From: Devosia limi DSM 17137
GTDB lineage: Bacteria; Pseudomonadota; Alphaproteobacteria; Rhizobiales; Devosiaceae
DNA: 64,000 nt
Assembly (NCBI RefSeq): GCF_900128975.1
Contig: NZ_FQVC01000007.1
Span: 186,001-250,000, forward strand
Reading direction: 5' to 3'
Below are positions 36,999 to 45,251 of this stretch, in pieces; the first letter of the stretch is position 1, and each line of letters starts with the position of its first letter. The translations under genes and the position numbers were made by a program. The notes beneath the pieces were generated by a model, which ran no database searches, was not told where the DNA came from, and worked only from the letters and a program-made list of their open reading frames with translations.

Positions 36999-37051
36999 GG
37001 GGTCCCGCAGGCACAAAGACATGTCCGGGGCTGGTTGAGCCCCAGACCTGT

Positions 37052-38410
37052 TTACTGGCGCGGATCCCAGCCCGTTGGGGTCACGGCAAGCGGCGGGGTG
37101 AAAGACTTGGCGATCTCGGCCCAATCAACAAACTTGAAGCCGGTCGAGGCCAGTTCGCCATCCAGATTGTTGAGATCGCCAGCATAGCCGTCCTGGGCGA
37201 TGAACACGCCATTTTCAAAGCCCGGCAAGCCGACCGAAATGACATCGGAGCCATCGCTTTCCTGCGCCGCGTCCCGATCCCCAGTCGCGGCGACATGGAA
37301 GGATCCGAGCGGTGTCAGGCCCGCATCGAGCGAGAAGGCCACGAAGCTGTCGTGATAGGGCGCGTCGGGCTTGAGCTTGTCGCCATGGGCGCCGCCCTGG
37401 CTGGAGGCCAACAGATAGCGGGTGCCATCGGCGGCGTAATAGATCGTCAGCCCCTCGACGTCGCGGGCAATGACGCTGTCAGGATTGTGAAAGCTGCTCT
37501 CAGCCGAGCCGCGCGTTTCATAGCCGAGCACCGGTTCGCCGCCAGTCACCGGCACGGCCCAGATGCCGACATCTTCCTGGCCGGCATAGATCATGCCGGT
37601 CGTCCGATCGACGACCACGCCTTCAAATTGCGGGCTGAAATCGAGCAGCGGATTATCGTCATTCTCCTGCCAGAGCGACTGGCCGGCATGTTCGGTGGGG
37701 GCACTGAACGCATGATCGAGGACGGCAGCGACGACGCCACCGTCGCGGGCCTCCAGCTTGAAGATGCCCACCGTGGGCTGATGGCGCTGCGTGCCGACAA
37801 CCCAGGCATTGCCGCCCGCCTTGTCGTGCCAGGTGGTCAGGCCATAGACGGTATTCTGGTCATCGACCGGATTGTCCTCGACGGCGCTACCATCAGCGGT
37901 GTTGCGGCTGGGAAAGGCGCGGGGGCCGGCCGGATCGGTAATTTCGGTCAGCGGCGCCGCGGCATCACCATCGATGCGGTAGACGCGGATGATATCGAGA
38001 CCCCGGTCAGAGGCGACCACGAGATCGGCGGGGCTGCCATCGGCCAGCGGAAAGCCATAGAGCACGTCGACATTGTTGATGCGCCCGCCATCGGCAACGT
38101 CCAGCGCCTGGACCACTTGGCCATCCAGCCCATAGACCAGAATGCCACCCTTCTTGGCAGCAGCAACGATCAGGCTCCTGGCCGGATCGGTTGGGTGGAT
38201 AAAGACGGACGGGTCATCGGCATCGGCATCGCCATCGGCCTCGGTCAGCGCCTTGGTCTGCAGCACCGAGGGCACTGCGGCCACGCTCCAGTCCGCCGCC
38301 TGCGCGAGCGGGGCGGACCCCAGCATCATGGCAACCGCAATTGCGGCGGCCGAACAGAGCGCGCCACCGGCTTCCCCCCGGCGGCTCTTGTTTAGCAAGT
38401 CAAATCGCAT
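37052..38410 (-). CDS. Beta-propeller phytase, secreted
   Basis: A 452-residue 3-phytase of the beta-propeller class (BPP). The N-terminus is a signal peptide (AAAIAVAMMLGSAPLAQA, cleavage near residue 38). The mature part has the BPP signatures DADDPSVFIHPTDPARSLIV, GRINNVDVLYGF, FEGVVVDRTTGMIYAGQED and SDGSDVISVG. Calcium-dependent enzymes of this type release phosphate from phytate in the periplasm or outside. The ATG at 38410 has GGGAGGATGAG upstream. It stands alone with a 392 bp upstream region containing two operator-like palindromes, suggesting specific control, perhaps by phosphate or inositol. Confidence 0.9.
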   Translation of the reverse strand: MRFDLLNKSRRGEAGGALCSAAAIAVAMMLGSAPLAQAADWSVAAVPSVLQTKALTEADGDADADDPSVFIHPTDPARSLIVAAAKKGGILVYGLDGQVVQALDVADGGRINNVDVLYGFPLADGSPADLVVASDRGLDIIRVYRIDGDAAAPLTEITDPAGPRAFPSRNTADGSAVEDNPVDDQNTVYGLTTWHDKAGGNAWVVGTQRHQPTVGIFKLEARDGGVVAAVLDHAFSAPTEHAGQSLWQENDDNPLLDFSPQFEGVVVDRTTGMIYAGQEDVGIWAVPVTGGEPVLGYETRGSAESSFHNPDSVIARDVEGLTIYYAADGTRYLLASSQGGAHGDKLKPDAPYHDSFVAFSLDAGLTPLGSFHVAATGDRDAAQESDGSDVISVGLPGFENGVFIAQDGYAGDLNNLDGELASTGFKFVDWAEIAKSFTPPLAVTPTGWDPRQ

Positions 38411-38455
38411 CTCATCCTCCCAGATATTGACGCTGCAGGACTGCATGCTTGCAGC

Positions 38456-38571
38456 CTTGCAAAGCTGTGCAAGAAATTCATGAGTCCAGATCATTGTCAA
38501 TCGACAACACTCCGCATTCGCTAAGCAAACATGGGTTTTTATCTACTTTAAACACTTGCACTGGTGTGCAA
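38456..38571 (-). promoter_or_regulatory. Two operator-like palindromes upstream of the phytase
   Basis: At 38456-38473 the near-perfect CTTGCAAAGCTGTGCAAG (16 of 18 positions symmetric), and at 38556-38571 the TTGCAC-tggt-GTGCAA perfect repeat, both share TTGCA/TGCAA half-sites 46 and 146 bases from the phytase ATG. They could bind a LacI-type or other dimeric regulator. No PHO box was recognised. The rest of the 392 bp gap (38580-38770) holds nothing I can identify. Confidence 0.4.
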
Positions 38572-38774
38572 TGAATGCAAATTCAGCGCAAAGACGACCC
38601 TAGGAGCGACGCGTGTAGCGCTTTGCCTGCACGGCAATGGCGTAGACATGTCAAGGGAAGCGCGAGGCGATGCGGCGCATCAGAGCTAGTCGCGCAACGA
38701 CGCCGCGCAGATGCGCCCATGGCGCAGCGCGGCCCCGACGAACGGGGATCAATTCAGGACAAAGCGCCGGAGGA

Positions 38775-38796
38775 GGGAGCGGCGGATACCGCTCCC
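38775..38796 (-). terminator. Hairpin after pheA
   Basis: GGGAGCGG-cggata-CCGCTCCC lies 7 bases beyond the prephenate dehydratase stop. The perfect 8 bp stem suits a terminator, but only TCCTCC follows on the minus strand. Confidence 0.5.
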
Positions 38797-38802
38797 TTGC
38801 GA

Positions 38803-39633
38803 CTATTTCGTACCAGCGGCCGGATAGACACCGAGGACGCGGAAATAGTCGGTGAAGAACCCCAGTTCCTCAAAGGCGTGCTGGACGCCGATGTCGGAGG
38901 GATGCCCCTCGATATCGGCATAGAACTGGGTGGCGGTGAAGGCACCGCCGACCATGTAGCTTTCCAGCTTGGTCATGTTGACGCCATTGGTGGCAAAGCC
39001 GCCCATGGCCTTGTAAAGCGCGGCCGGCACGTTGCGGACGCGGAACACGAAAGTGGTCTTGACCTTGCCATTGCCCGCAGGGGCTTCCTGCTGGTCGCGC
39101 GACAACACGAGGAAGCGCGTGGTATTGTGCGCAGCGTCCTCGATATTCTCGGCCAGCACGTTCAGCCCATAGATCTGGGCGGCGAAGCGCGAGGCGATGG
39201 CGGCAACCGACTTGTCGCCCTTTTCGGCCACTTCGCGGGCGGAACCCGCGGTATCGACAGCATTGATGGTGCGATAGCCGTTCTGGCTGATGAATTTGCG
39301 GCATTGGCCGAGCGCCACCGAGAGCGACTGCACCGCCTTGATGTCCGCCAGCGTGGCGCCGGGCACCCCCAGAAGGGTCATCTCCACCCGCAGGAAAGTC
39401 TCTCCTATTATATAGAGACCACTTTCGGGCAGCAGGTGGTGGATATCGGTGATGCGCCCATAGAGCGAATTTTCCACCGGGACCACGGCAAAATCCGCCT
39501 TGCCGGACTGAACCGCATTGATGGTCTCCTCAAAGGTGACGCAGCCAACAGCGTCGTCGCCGGGAAAGAAATTCTGGGCGGCGGCGTGACTGAAAGCTCC
39601 GGGCTCACCCTGGAAGGCGATTTTCTTGGTCAT
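38803..39633 (-). CDS. pheA: Prephenate dehydratase
   Basis: A 276-residue monofunctional enzyme making phenylpyruvate from prephenate. The catalytic domain has KIAFQGEPGAFSH, VVPVENSLYGRI, the late TTRFLVL motif, and the C-terminal ACT domain carries NVPAALYKAMGGFATNGVNMTKLESY (the phenylalanine-binding region). No chorismate mutase domain is fused. I prefer ATG 39633; an in-frame ATG at 39645 is four codons earlier without a better ribosome site. Divergent from the cytochrome gene. Confidence 0.95.
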   Translation of the reverse strand: MTKKIAFQGEPGAFSHAAAQNFFPGDDAVGCVTFEETINAVQSGKADFAVVPVENSLYGRITDIHHLLPESGLYIIGETFLRVEMTLLGVPGATLADIKAVQSLSVALGQCRKFISQNGYRTINAVDTAGSAREVAEKGDKSVAAIASRFAAQIYGLNVLAENIEDAAHNTTRFLVLSRDQQEAPAGNGKVKTTFVFRVRNVPAALYKAMGGFATNGVNMTKLESYMVGGAFTATQFYADIEGHPSDIGVQHAFEELGFFTDYFRVLGVYPAAGTK

Positions 39634-39892
39634 TGCAATGTCCATCCTAATGCGCCACGGCTTTTGAACCGCTGGCGGATGGGAGTCAATTCGACTGCGG
39701 AAGCGGCTTTGCGCGAAACGGTGGTGAGGAATTGTCGCACCGGGGGATTGCACTGTTGCGCCCACACCACCTTGATACTATCTTCCGCGCGCGTCGAACC
39801 GGGCCGTTGAGGTGATTTCCTTTCTGTGGAAGTCGTATATTTAGCACGGTTCGGCTATCGTCCGCAGGGGATGGGACTGGCAGAGAGACCAA

Positions 39893-40684
39893 ATGGATTC
39901 GTTCGAGCTTAACAAGATCATGGGCGCCGTCCTTGGCACTCTTTTGTTCGTCATGGGTGCCGGCTTCCTTGCCGAAGCCATTTATCACCCAATCGTGGGG
40001 AACGGCCCGGGCTATGCCCTGCCCGAACCCGAACCGACCGCCGTTGCCGAAGCCGGACCGGCCGAGCCGGAAGTGCCGCTTGCGGTATTGCTGGCCAGCG
40101 CCAGCGTCGATCGTGGCGCCGCCGCGGTCAAGAAGTGCCAGGCTTGCCACGATTTCTCGGAAGCCAATGCCAACAAGACCGGCCCTGGCCTTTATGAAGT
40201 CGTCGGCCGCCTCGAAGGCAGCCACCCGAACTTCTCGTATTCGGACGGCATGATGGCCCATAACGCCGCTGGCGACACCTGGACCTATGAGCACCTGGAC
40301 GAGTTCCTCGCCGCGCCCAAGACCTATGTCCCCGGCACCAAGATGAACTTCTCGGGCGTTCGGACTGCCGAAGAGCGCGCTGACATCATCGCCTATCTGC
40401 GCACGTTGTCGCCGAACCCAGAGCCGCTGCCGGTTGCCGAAGAGGCTGCTCCGGTTGCCGAAGAGGCTGCTCCGGCGGCCGAAGCTGCGCCCGCAGCCGA
40501 AGTGGCGCCCGCTGTCGAGGCAGAGCCGCTGCCAGGGCAAGAAATGCCCGCTGACGCGACTGCACCGGCTGCCGTCATCGAGACGCCATCCACCACGCAG
40601 ACCGAGACCGCCGTTGAAGGCACTCCGGCCGCTGGCGGCTCCACCACTGCACCTGCTGCCACTGCGGCGCCTGCCAGCAACTAA
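39893..40684 (+). CDS. Membrane-anchored c-type cytochrome with low-complexity tail
   Basis: A 263-residue class I cytochrome c. An uncleaved N-terminal span (about residues 8-30) anchors it, then the haem site KCQACH (about 82-87), GPGLYEVVGR, and the methionine ligand region GTKMNFSG (about 147) as in CycM/cytochrome c552. The last 85 residues are Ala/Pro/Glu/Thr-rich, with two 21 bp tandem units giving PVAEEAA twice. It should carry electrons from the bc1 complex to an oxidase. The anchored core is full length without the tail, which is an unusual addition. Confidence 0.9.
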   Translation: MDSFELNKIMGAVLGTLLFVMGAGFLAEAIYHPIVGNGPGYALPEPEPTAVAEAGPAEPEVPLAVLLASASVDRGAAAVKKCQACHDFSEANANKTGPGLYEVVGRLEGSHPNFSYSDGMMAHNAAGDTWTYEHLDEFLAAPKTYVPGTKMNFSGVRTAEERADIIAYLRTLSPNPEPLPVAEEAAPVAEEAAPAAEAAPAAEVAPAVEAEPLPGQEMPADATAPAAVIETPSTTQTETAVEGTPAAGGSTTAPAATAAPASN

Positions 40685-40709
40685 GCGGCGCGCCGAAGAC
40701 CGAATTTAC

Positions 40710-40741
40710 GAGCCGCACCCCACAGGTGCGGCTCTTTTGTT
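40710..40741 (+). terminator. Intrinsic terminator of the cytochrome gene
   Basis: GAGCCGCACC pairs with GGTGCGGCTC around a 5-base loop, followed directly by TTTTGTTGT. This is a textbook Rho-independent terminator, 25 bases after the stop codon. Confidence 0.9.
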
Positions 40742-40761
40742 GTGAAGCGGGGGAATGAAAC

Positions 40762-41700
40762 ATGCTGCTCCTACATCTGTCCGACGTCGATGAAGCCGCC
40801 TGGGCCCGCACCATGGCCCGTGAAGTGGGGGATTATCCCGTGGTCCGGCGCGGCGATGATTTCGATCCCAGGGACATCCGCTACATCTTCGCCTGGAAGC
40901 CCAAGCCCGATGCGTTTGATGGCCTGACCAATCTCAAGGCCATCCTGTCGCTGGGCGCCGGGGTGGACGCGTTGCTCAAGCATCCCAACCTGCCCGGCGA
41001 TGTGCCGATCGTGCGCTTCGTCGATGATGATCTCAGCCAGAAGATGAGCGATTACGTGGCGGCCCATGTCACCATGCACCATCGCCGCTATAGCCGTTTT
41101 CACGCCGATCAGCAGGCCCGCCGCTGGACGCAGTATTATCCCCCCGCCGCCTCGACATCGACTGTGGGCATCATGGGCATGGGCGTACTCGGGCAGGATG
41201 CTGCACGCCGCCTTCTGCCGCTCGGCTTCACCCTGCGCAGCTGGAGCCGTACTCCGAAATCGATCCCTGGCGTCGAAGGCTTTACCGGCGCGGACGAATT
41301 CGACGCCTTCCTTTCGGGTACCGATATCCTCGTCAACCTCTTGCCGCTGACCCCGGGCACAGAAGGCATTCTCAATGCCGACACCTTCGCCAAATTGCGG
41401 CGCACGCTCGATGGTGGCCCGGTGATCATCAATGCCGCCCGTGGCGGCCACCAGCGCGAGGCCGATATCGTCGCCGCTCTCACTGACGGCACCCTGGGCG
41501 CGGCGAGCCTTGACGTGTTCGAGGTCGAACCACTGCCAGTCGATAGCCCGCTCTGGGGGATCGAGAACTGCTACATCACCCCCCATATCGCGGCGATTTC
41601 CAACGAAGAGACCGGTGTGATCTACTTCGCCAACGTGCTCAAGGACCACGAAGCCGGCAAGCCGCTGATCAATGTGGTGGACCGCGCGCGGGGATATTGA
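40762..41700 (+). CDS. D-2-hydroxyacid dehydrogenase, glyoxylate/hydroxypyruvate reductase A-like
   Basis: A 312-residue NAD(P)-dependent dehydrogenase. It has the nucleotide site VGIMGMGVLGQDAA (about residue 135), the catalytic arginine region IINAARGGHQRE, a glutamate in FEVEPLP and the histidine in ITPHIAA. The sequence GRPS-like start is absent; the N-terminal LILAW-type strand is replaced by YIFAWKPKPDAF as in GhrA. It would reduce glyoxylate or hydroxypyruvate. It begins shortly after the cytochrome terminator and stands alone. Confidence 0.88.
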   Translation: MLLLHLSDVDEAAWARTMAREVGDYPVVRRGDDFDPRDIRYIFAWKPKPDAFDGLTNLKAILSLGAGVDALLKHPNLPGDVPIVRFVDDDLSQKMSDYVAAHVTMHHRRYSRFHADQQARRWTQYYPPAASTSTVGIMGMGVLGQDAARRLLPLGFTLRSWSRTPKSIPGVEGFTGADEFDAFLSGTDILVNLLPLTPGTEGILNADTFAKLRRTLDGGPVIINAARGGHQREADIVAALTDGTLGAASLDVFEVEPLPVDSPLWGIENCYITPHIAAISNEETGVIYFANVLKDHEAGKPLINVVDRARGY

Positions 41701-41731
41701 GGACTCGGCACTGCTTCTTAGCCACTAGGTC

Positions 41732-41823
41732 ATTCCGGCGGAGGCCGGAATCCATGCTGTGTGCTCCCCACAAGCTGGATCCCGCGGACCGCCTTCAGCC
41801 TGGATCCCGGCCTGCGCCGGGAT
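41732..41823. repeat. Two intergenic palindromes (GCCGGAAT and GCCGGGAT)
   Basis: ATTCCGGC/GCCGGAAT at 41732-41751 and ATCCCGGC/GCCGGGAT at 41804-41823, between two convergent genes. These are the same two units, in the same pairing, as at 4930-5021. Confidence 0.7.
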
Positions 41824-41867
41824 GGCATCCTGATAACGGCTGGATCAGCGATACACTCCCGCCTGGA

Positions 41868-42797
41868 CTAGCGCCCGCCCAGCTCCAAGGCCCAATACTG
41901 GCCATTCAACATCGTGCCAAAGGAGAAATGCGGCTCCTCCCGCACCAGTTCAAACCCTGCCGCCTGATAAATCCTGCGCGCCGAGGTCAGGCAATCCTGG
42001 GTCCAGAGGATGATACGGGGATAGCCGGCCTCGCGCGAAAAGCTCACCGCCTGCTCGACCAGAAGCTTGCCGATACCCCGCCCGCGAAAGGCCGGCTCGA
42101 CATAGAGCATGCGCAATTGCGCTGATCCCGGCTCGTCCACCGCCGGCAGGATGAAGACGGAACCGGCGACCTCGCCGTTCTGCTCCGCCACCCACAGCGA
42201 TTTCGCGCCGGTCGCCTCCGCATATTCGGCATAGATGCGGGCAATCAGCGTCTCAAACTCACCATTCCAGCCTTGCTCCAGATGATAGAGCAGGCCCTGG
42301 CGATGGATCATCCAACCGATGTCACCGATCCGATGCGGGCGCAGCAGCAGCGGTCCGGCAGGAGCCGGACCGGCCAGCAGCAATTGAATGCGCCCCATTG
42401 CAGAAACGAGGTCACGTCGCTGGCTTGGGCTCAGATTCTCCAGCAGCGCCTCGGCAGCGATATCGCTGGCGGCATTGAGCGCCTCATAGACCCTGTCGCC
42501 ATCGGCGGTCAGAGCCATGACATTGGACCGGCGGTCCGCGATGCCAGGGCTCATGGCAATGAGGCCCAGATCGCTCAATCGCCAGACCAGCCGGCTGAGT
42601 TGGCCGGGATCCATGGCCAACTCCCGGCTCAGTTCGCTGGCATTGGTCGAGCCCTTTTTGCCGATCTCGTGGATCAGCCGCGCCTCGCCCAGCGTATGCG
42701 GGCTCTTGTGCATGCCCTCTTCGAGCAGGCCGATAATGCCGGTGTAGAAGCGGTTGAAGGCACGGATAGCGGCAATATCATCGGCGGGATCGGCCAT
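41868..42797 (-). CDS. MarR regulator fused to GNAT acetyltransferase
   Basis: A 309-residue fusion. Residues 1-145 form a MarR-type winged helix (LGEARLIHEIGKKGSTNASELSRELAM, SRLVWRLSDLGLIAM and the DRRSNVMALTADG wing). Residues 155-309 form a GNAT domain with acetyl-CoA motif VEPAFRGRGIGKLLVEQAV (split R/G-x-x-G). Such fusions are widespread in proteobacteria and are thought to sense and acetylate small molecules, though substrates are mostly unknown. GGGAG precedes the ATG. Two palindromes lie directly upstream, fitting autoregulation. Confidence 0.9.
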   Translation of the reverse strand: MADPADDIAAIRAFNRFYTGIIGLLEEGMHKSPHTLGEARLIHEIGKKGSTNASELSRELAMDPGQLSRLVWRLSDLGLIAMSPGIADRRSNVMALTADGDRVYEALNAASDIAAEALLENLSPSQRRDLVSAMGRIQLLLAGPAPAGPLLLRPHRIGDIGWMIHRQGLLYHLEQGWNGEFETLIARIYAEYAEATGAKSLWVAEQNGEVAGSVFILPAVDEPGSAQLRMLYVEPAFRGRGIGKLLVEQAVSFSREAGYPRIILWTQDCLTSARRIYQAAGFELVREEPHFSFGTMLNGQYWALELGGR

Positions 42798-42811
42798 GAC
42801 GAAGCTCCCAG

Positions 42812-42857
42812 GTCAATTGTTTGACATGGTCAATCTGTTAGTTGATTTAGTCAACTA
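42812..42857. promoter_or_regulatory. Two operator palindromes of the MarR-GNAT gene
   Basis: TAGTTGA-tttag-TCAACTA (42839-42857) is a perfect 7 bp inverted repeat, and GTCAA-ttgt-TTGAC (42812-42825) is a second, sharing the GTTGA/TTGAC core. They sit 15-60 bases before the MarR-GNAT start, just after the aminopeptidase stop. MarR proteins bind sites of this size, so autoregulation is likely. Confidence 0.6.
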
Positions 42858-44204
42858 CTTTGAGTAGCGATCCCGCAGCACGCCATAGGCCGCGCGGGTG
42901 GCCTGATCGGTGCCGCCCTGCGAGCGCGAAACCCGCGCTTCGGGTGCCCAGCCAAAGATATCAAGGTGCACCCAGGCCTTGGCCTTGGAGACGAAGCGCC
43001 GCAAAAACAGAGCTGCCGTGATCGAGCCGGCGAAGCCGCCGGCGCCGGCATTGTTCACATCGGCGATCTTGGAACTCATCATCGCGTCATAGGGCGACCA
43101 GAGCGGCATCTGCCAGAGGGGATCGTCGGTCTTGAGGCCGGCCGCCATCAGGTCACGCGCCAAGGCATCGTCAGTGCAGTAGAGCGGCGGCAGGTCGGGG
43201 CCGAGCGCCACGCGCGCCGCGCCAGTCAGTGTCGCCATGTCCAGCAGCAATTCGGGGCTTTCCTCATCGGCCAGCGCCAGTGCATCGGCCAGGATCAGCC
43301 GGCCCTCGGCATCGGTATTGCCAATCTCCACCGTCAGGCCCAGTCGCGAGGTCAGCACGTCGCCCGGCCGGAAAGCCGCGCCGGCAATCGCATTTTCAAC
43401 CACCGGGATCAGCACGCGCAGGCGCACCTTGAGCCCGGCATCGACAATCGCATGCGCCAGCCCCAGCACATTGGCGGCGCCGCCCATGTCCTTCTTCATC
43501 AGCAGCATGCCCGATGCCGGCTTGATGTCGAGCCCGCCGGTATCGAAGGTCACGCCCTTGCCAACCAGGGTGATCTTGGGATCGGCCTCATTGCCCCAGC
43601 GCAGATCGAGCAGGCGCGGCGCCTCGGCACTGGCGCGCCCGACGGCATGGATCATCGGGAAATTGGCGGCCAGCAGCGCGTCGCCAACGATGGCATCGAC
43701 GCTCATGTTGCGCGCCTTGGCGAAAGCGCGGATTTCGCGCTCCATCGCATCAGGGCCCAGATCATTGGCCGGCGTATTGATCAGATCGCGGGCAATGGTC
43801 GCCGCCTCGGTCAGGCGTGCCACTTCGGCTGCGTCGGCATCGCTGCCCAGCTCCAGCGCCGGCTGCGCCTTCGCCTTGCTGTAGCGATCGAAGCGGTAAG
43901 CACCAAGCTTGAAACCAAGCGCCGCCAGCGTCGGATCACCCAGCGCCCCGGCAAGGCTATAGGTGCCCTCTCCCAATTGCGCACCGGCAAGGCCGGTGAC
44001 CAAAGCGGGACGCCCAGCCGCCTCGCCCGTGCCAAACAGCCAGGCCTCGATAGCCCCGCTGTCGCCGGGAATGGCCAACAGCCGGCCGCGCTGGCCGGTA
44101 AAGCCATTGGCCTCGGCCCAGGCCTGCGCCCGCGCATCCAGCTTGGCGGCGGCCAAAGCCCCCTCTTCGACACAGATCAGCTTGAGGGCCTGGGCTTTGC
44201 TCAT
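42855..44204 (-). CDS. Leucyl aminopeptidase family protein (M17)
   Basis: A 449-residue cytosolic aminopeptidase. The two-metal active site is evident: LVGKGVTFDTGGLDIKP (about 220-236), MKKDMGGAA, and the family signature NTDAEGRLILADAL (about 305). The N-terminal domain is poorly conserved as usual, and the C-terminus ends with FLRRFVSKAKAWVHLDIFGW. It trims N-terminal residues from peptides. It is shorter than classical PepA (about 500), matching a common alphaproteobacterial subgroup. The MarR-GNAT gene follows on the same strand. Confidence 0.93.
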   Translation of the reverse strand: MSKAQALKLICVEEGALAAAKLDARAQAWAEANGFTGQRGRLLAIPGDSGAIEAWLFGTGEAAGRPALVTGLAGAQLGEGTYSLAGALGDPTLAALGFKLGAYRFDRYSKAKAQPALELGSDADAAEVARLTEAATIARDLINTPANDLGPDAMEREIRAFAKARNMSVDAIVGDALLAANFPMIHAVGRASAEAPRLLDLRWGNEADPKITLVGKGVTFDTGGLDIKPASGMLLMKKDMGGAANVLGLAHAIVDAGLKVRLRVLIPVVENAIAGAAFRPGDVLTSRLGLTVEIGNTDAEGRLILADALALADEESPELLLDMATLTGAARVALGPDLPPLYCTDDALARDLMAAGLKTDDPLWQMPLWSPYDAMMSSKIADVNNAGAGGFAGSITAALFLRRFVSKAKAWVHLDIFGWAPEARVSRSQGGTDQATRAAYGVLRDRYSK

Positions 44205-44341
44205 ATCAGCGACTCCGATTGCAATGGCTCATCATTAGTCCCGGCGCGCGCCAGCGGCAACGGGGCCAGGCCGGCGATTTAACCGGTTGTTAGGGTTAAT
44301 GATTTATTGAAATACCCAACAATCCCCGGAGTGAACCGACC

Positions 44342-45112
44342 GTGCTGCCCAACCACCGCATCGTCAGGCCGTTGCGCGCCATGGTGCTGCTGGGCGTAGC
44401 CGTTACGGCCCTCACCGCCTGCGTCTCGACGGGCGCCCGGAGCCCCGCGCCCGACGCTTCGGGCATGGCGCGCAGCGACACCTATCAGGCGCTGGCCGAT
44501 CTGGGCGCGCGCTACAAGTCCAATCCGCGCGACAAGAACACCGTCATCAATTATGCCGCCGTCCTGCGCAGCAATGGGCAGAGCCAGCAGGCTGTCGCGG
44601 TGCTGGAAACCGGGGTGGCCAATTTCCCGCGCGATGTCGATGTCAGCATTGCCTATGGCAAGGCGCTGACCGCCGATGGCCGCTTCGATCAGGCGCTCAG
44701 CGTTATCGACAATGCCATTCGCCCCGATGCACCGGACTGGAATGCCCTCTCGGTCAAGGGCGCGATCCTGGACCAGCTCGGCCGCAATGCCGAAGCCCGC
44801 CAGGTCTATAGCCAGGCATTGCTGATCGCGCCGGGCGAGGCCTCGGTCGAGGCCAATATCGGCCTTTCCTATGCCATGACCAATGATCTCAAGCTGGCCG
44901 AACAGCACCTGCGCCGGGCGACCAGCCTGCGCGGCGCCAATAGCAAGATCCGGCAGAACCTGGCACTGGTGCTGGGCCTGCAAGGCCGGTTCGATGAAAG
45001 CCGCGCCCTTTATGCCGCCGAACTGCCACCAGAGCAGGTCGAGGCCAATATGGCCTATGTGCGCGGCATGCTGAGCCAGCCAAACCGTTGGGAAACCGTC
45101 GGCAAGGGCTAA
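44342..45112 (+). CDS. TPR lipoprotein, TadD-like pilus assembly protein
   Basis: A 256-residue protein with a lipoprotein signal: basic start, hydrophobic stretch and lipobox LTAC (Cys about residue 27). Four or five tetratricopeptide repeats follow (ALADLGARYKSNPRDKNTVI, AVAVLETGVANFPRDVDVSI, NALSVKGAILDQLGRNAEAR, VEANIGLSYAMTNDLKLAEQ). It starts at GTG 44342. It is convergent with tadC, at the end of the pilus genes, so it is likely TadD, which acts as a pilotin-like factor for the secretin. Confidence 0.85.
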   Translation: MLPNHRIVRPLRAMVLLGVAVTALTACVSTGARSPAPDASGMARSDTYQALADLGARYKSNPRDKNTVINYAAVLRSNGQSQQAVAVLETGVANFPRDVDVSIAYGKALTADGRFDQALSVIDNAIRPDAPDWNALSVKGAILDQLGRNAEARQVYSQALLIAPGEASVEANIGLSYAMTNDLKLAEQHLRRATSLRGANSKIRQNLALVLGLQGRFDESRALYAAELPPEQVEANMAYVRGMLSQPNRWETVGKG

Positions 45113-45251
45113 CCCTTCCGTCCGTCATTGGGCCAGTGCCGCTCCCGGCGCGGACCCCGATCCCATTCCCCTATTCCGCAGGTCATTCCCGCCCAGGCGG
45201 GCCGTCCCGGCCCAGGGCAAATGGCGCCGGCGCGGACGTGTTTGCCGGGTC

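Noticed and set aside
40430..40471. The two 21 bp tandem units in the cytochrome gene as a CRISPR-like or mobile repeat
   Set aside because: They are in frame, in a low-complexity protein tail, with no spacers or flanking structure.
42966..44282. A 438-codon open frame on the plus strand
   Set aside because: It is antisense to the M17 aminopeptidase with its full active-site signature.
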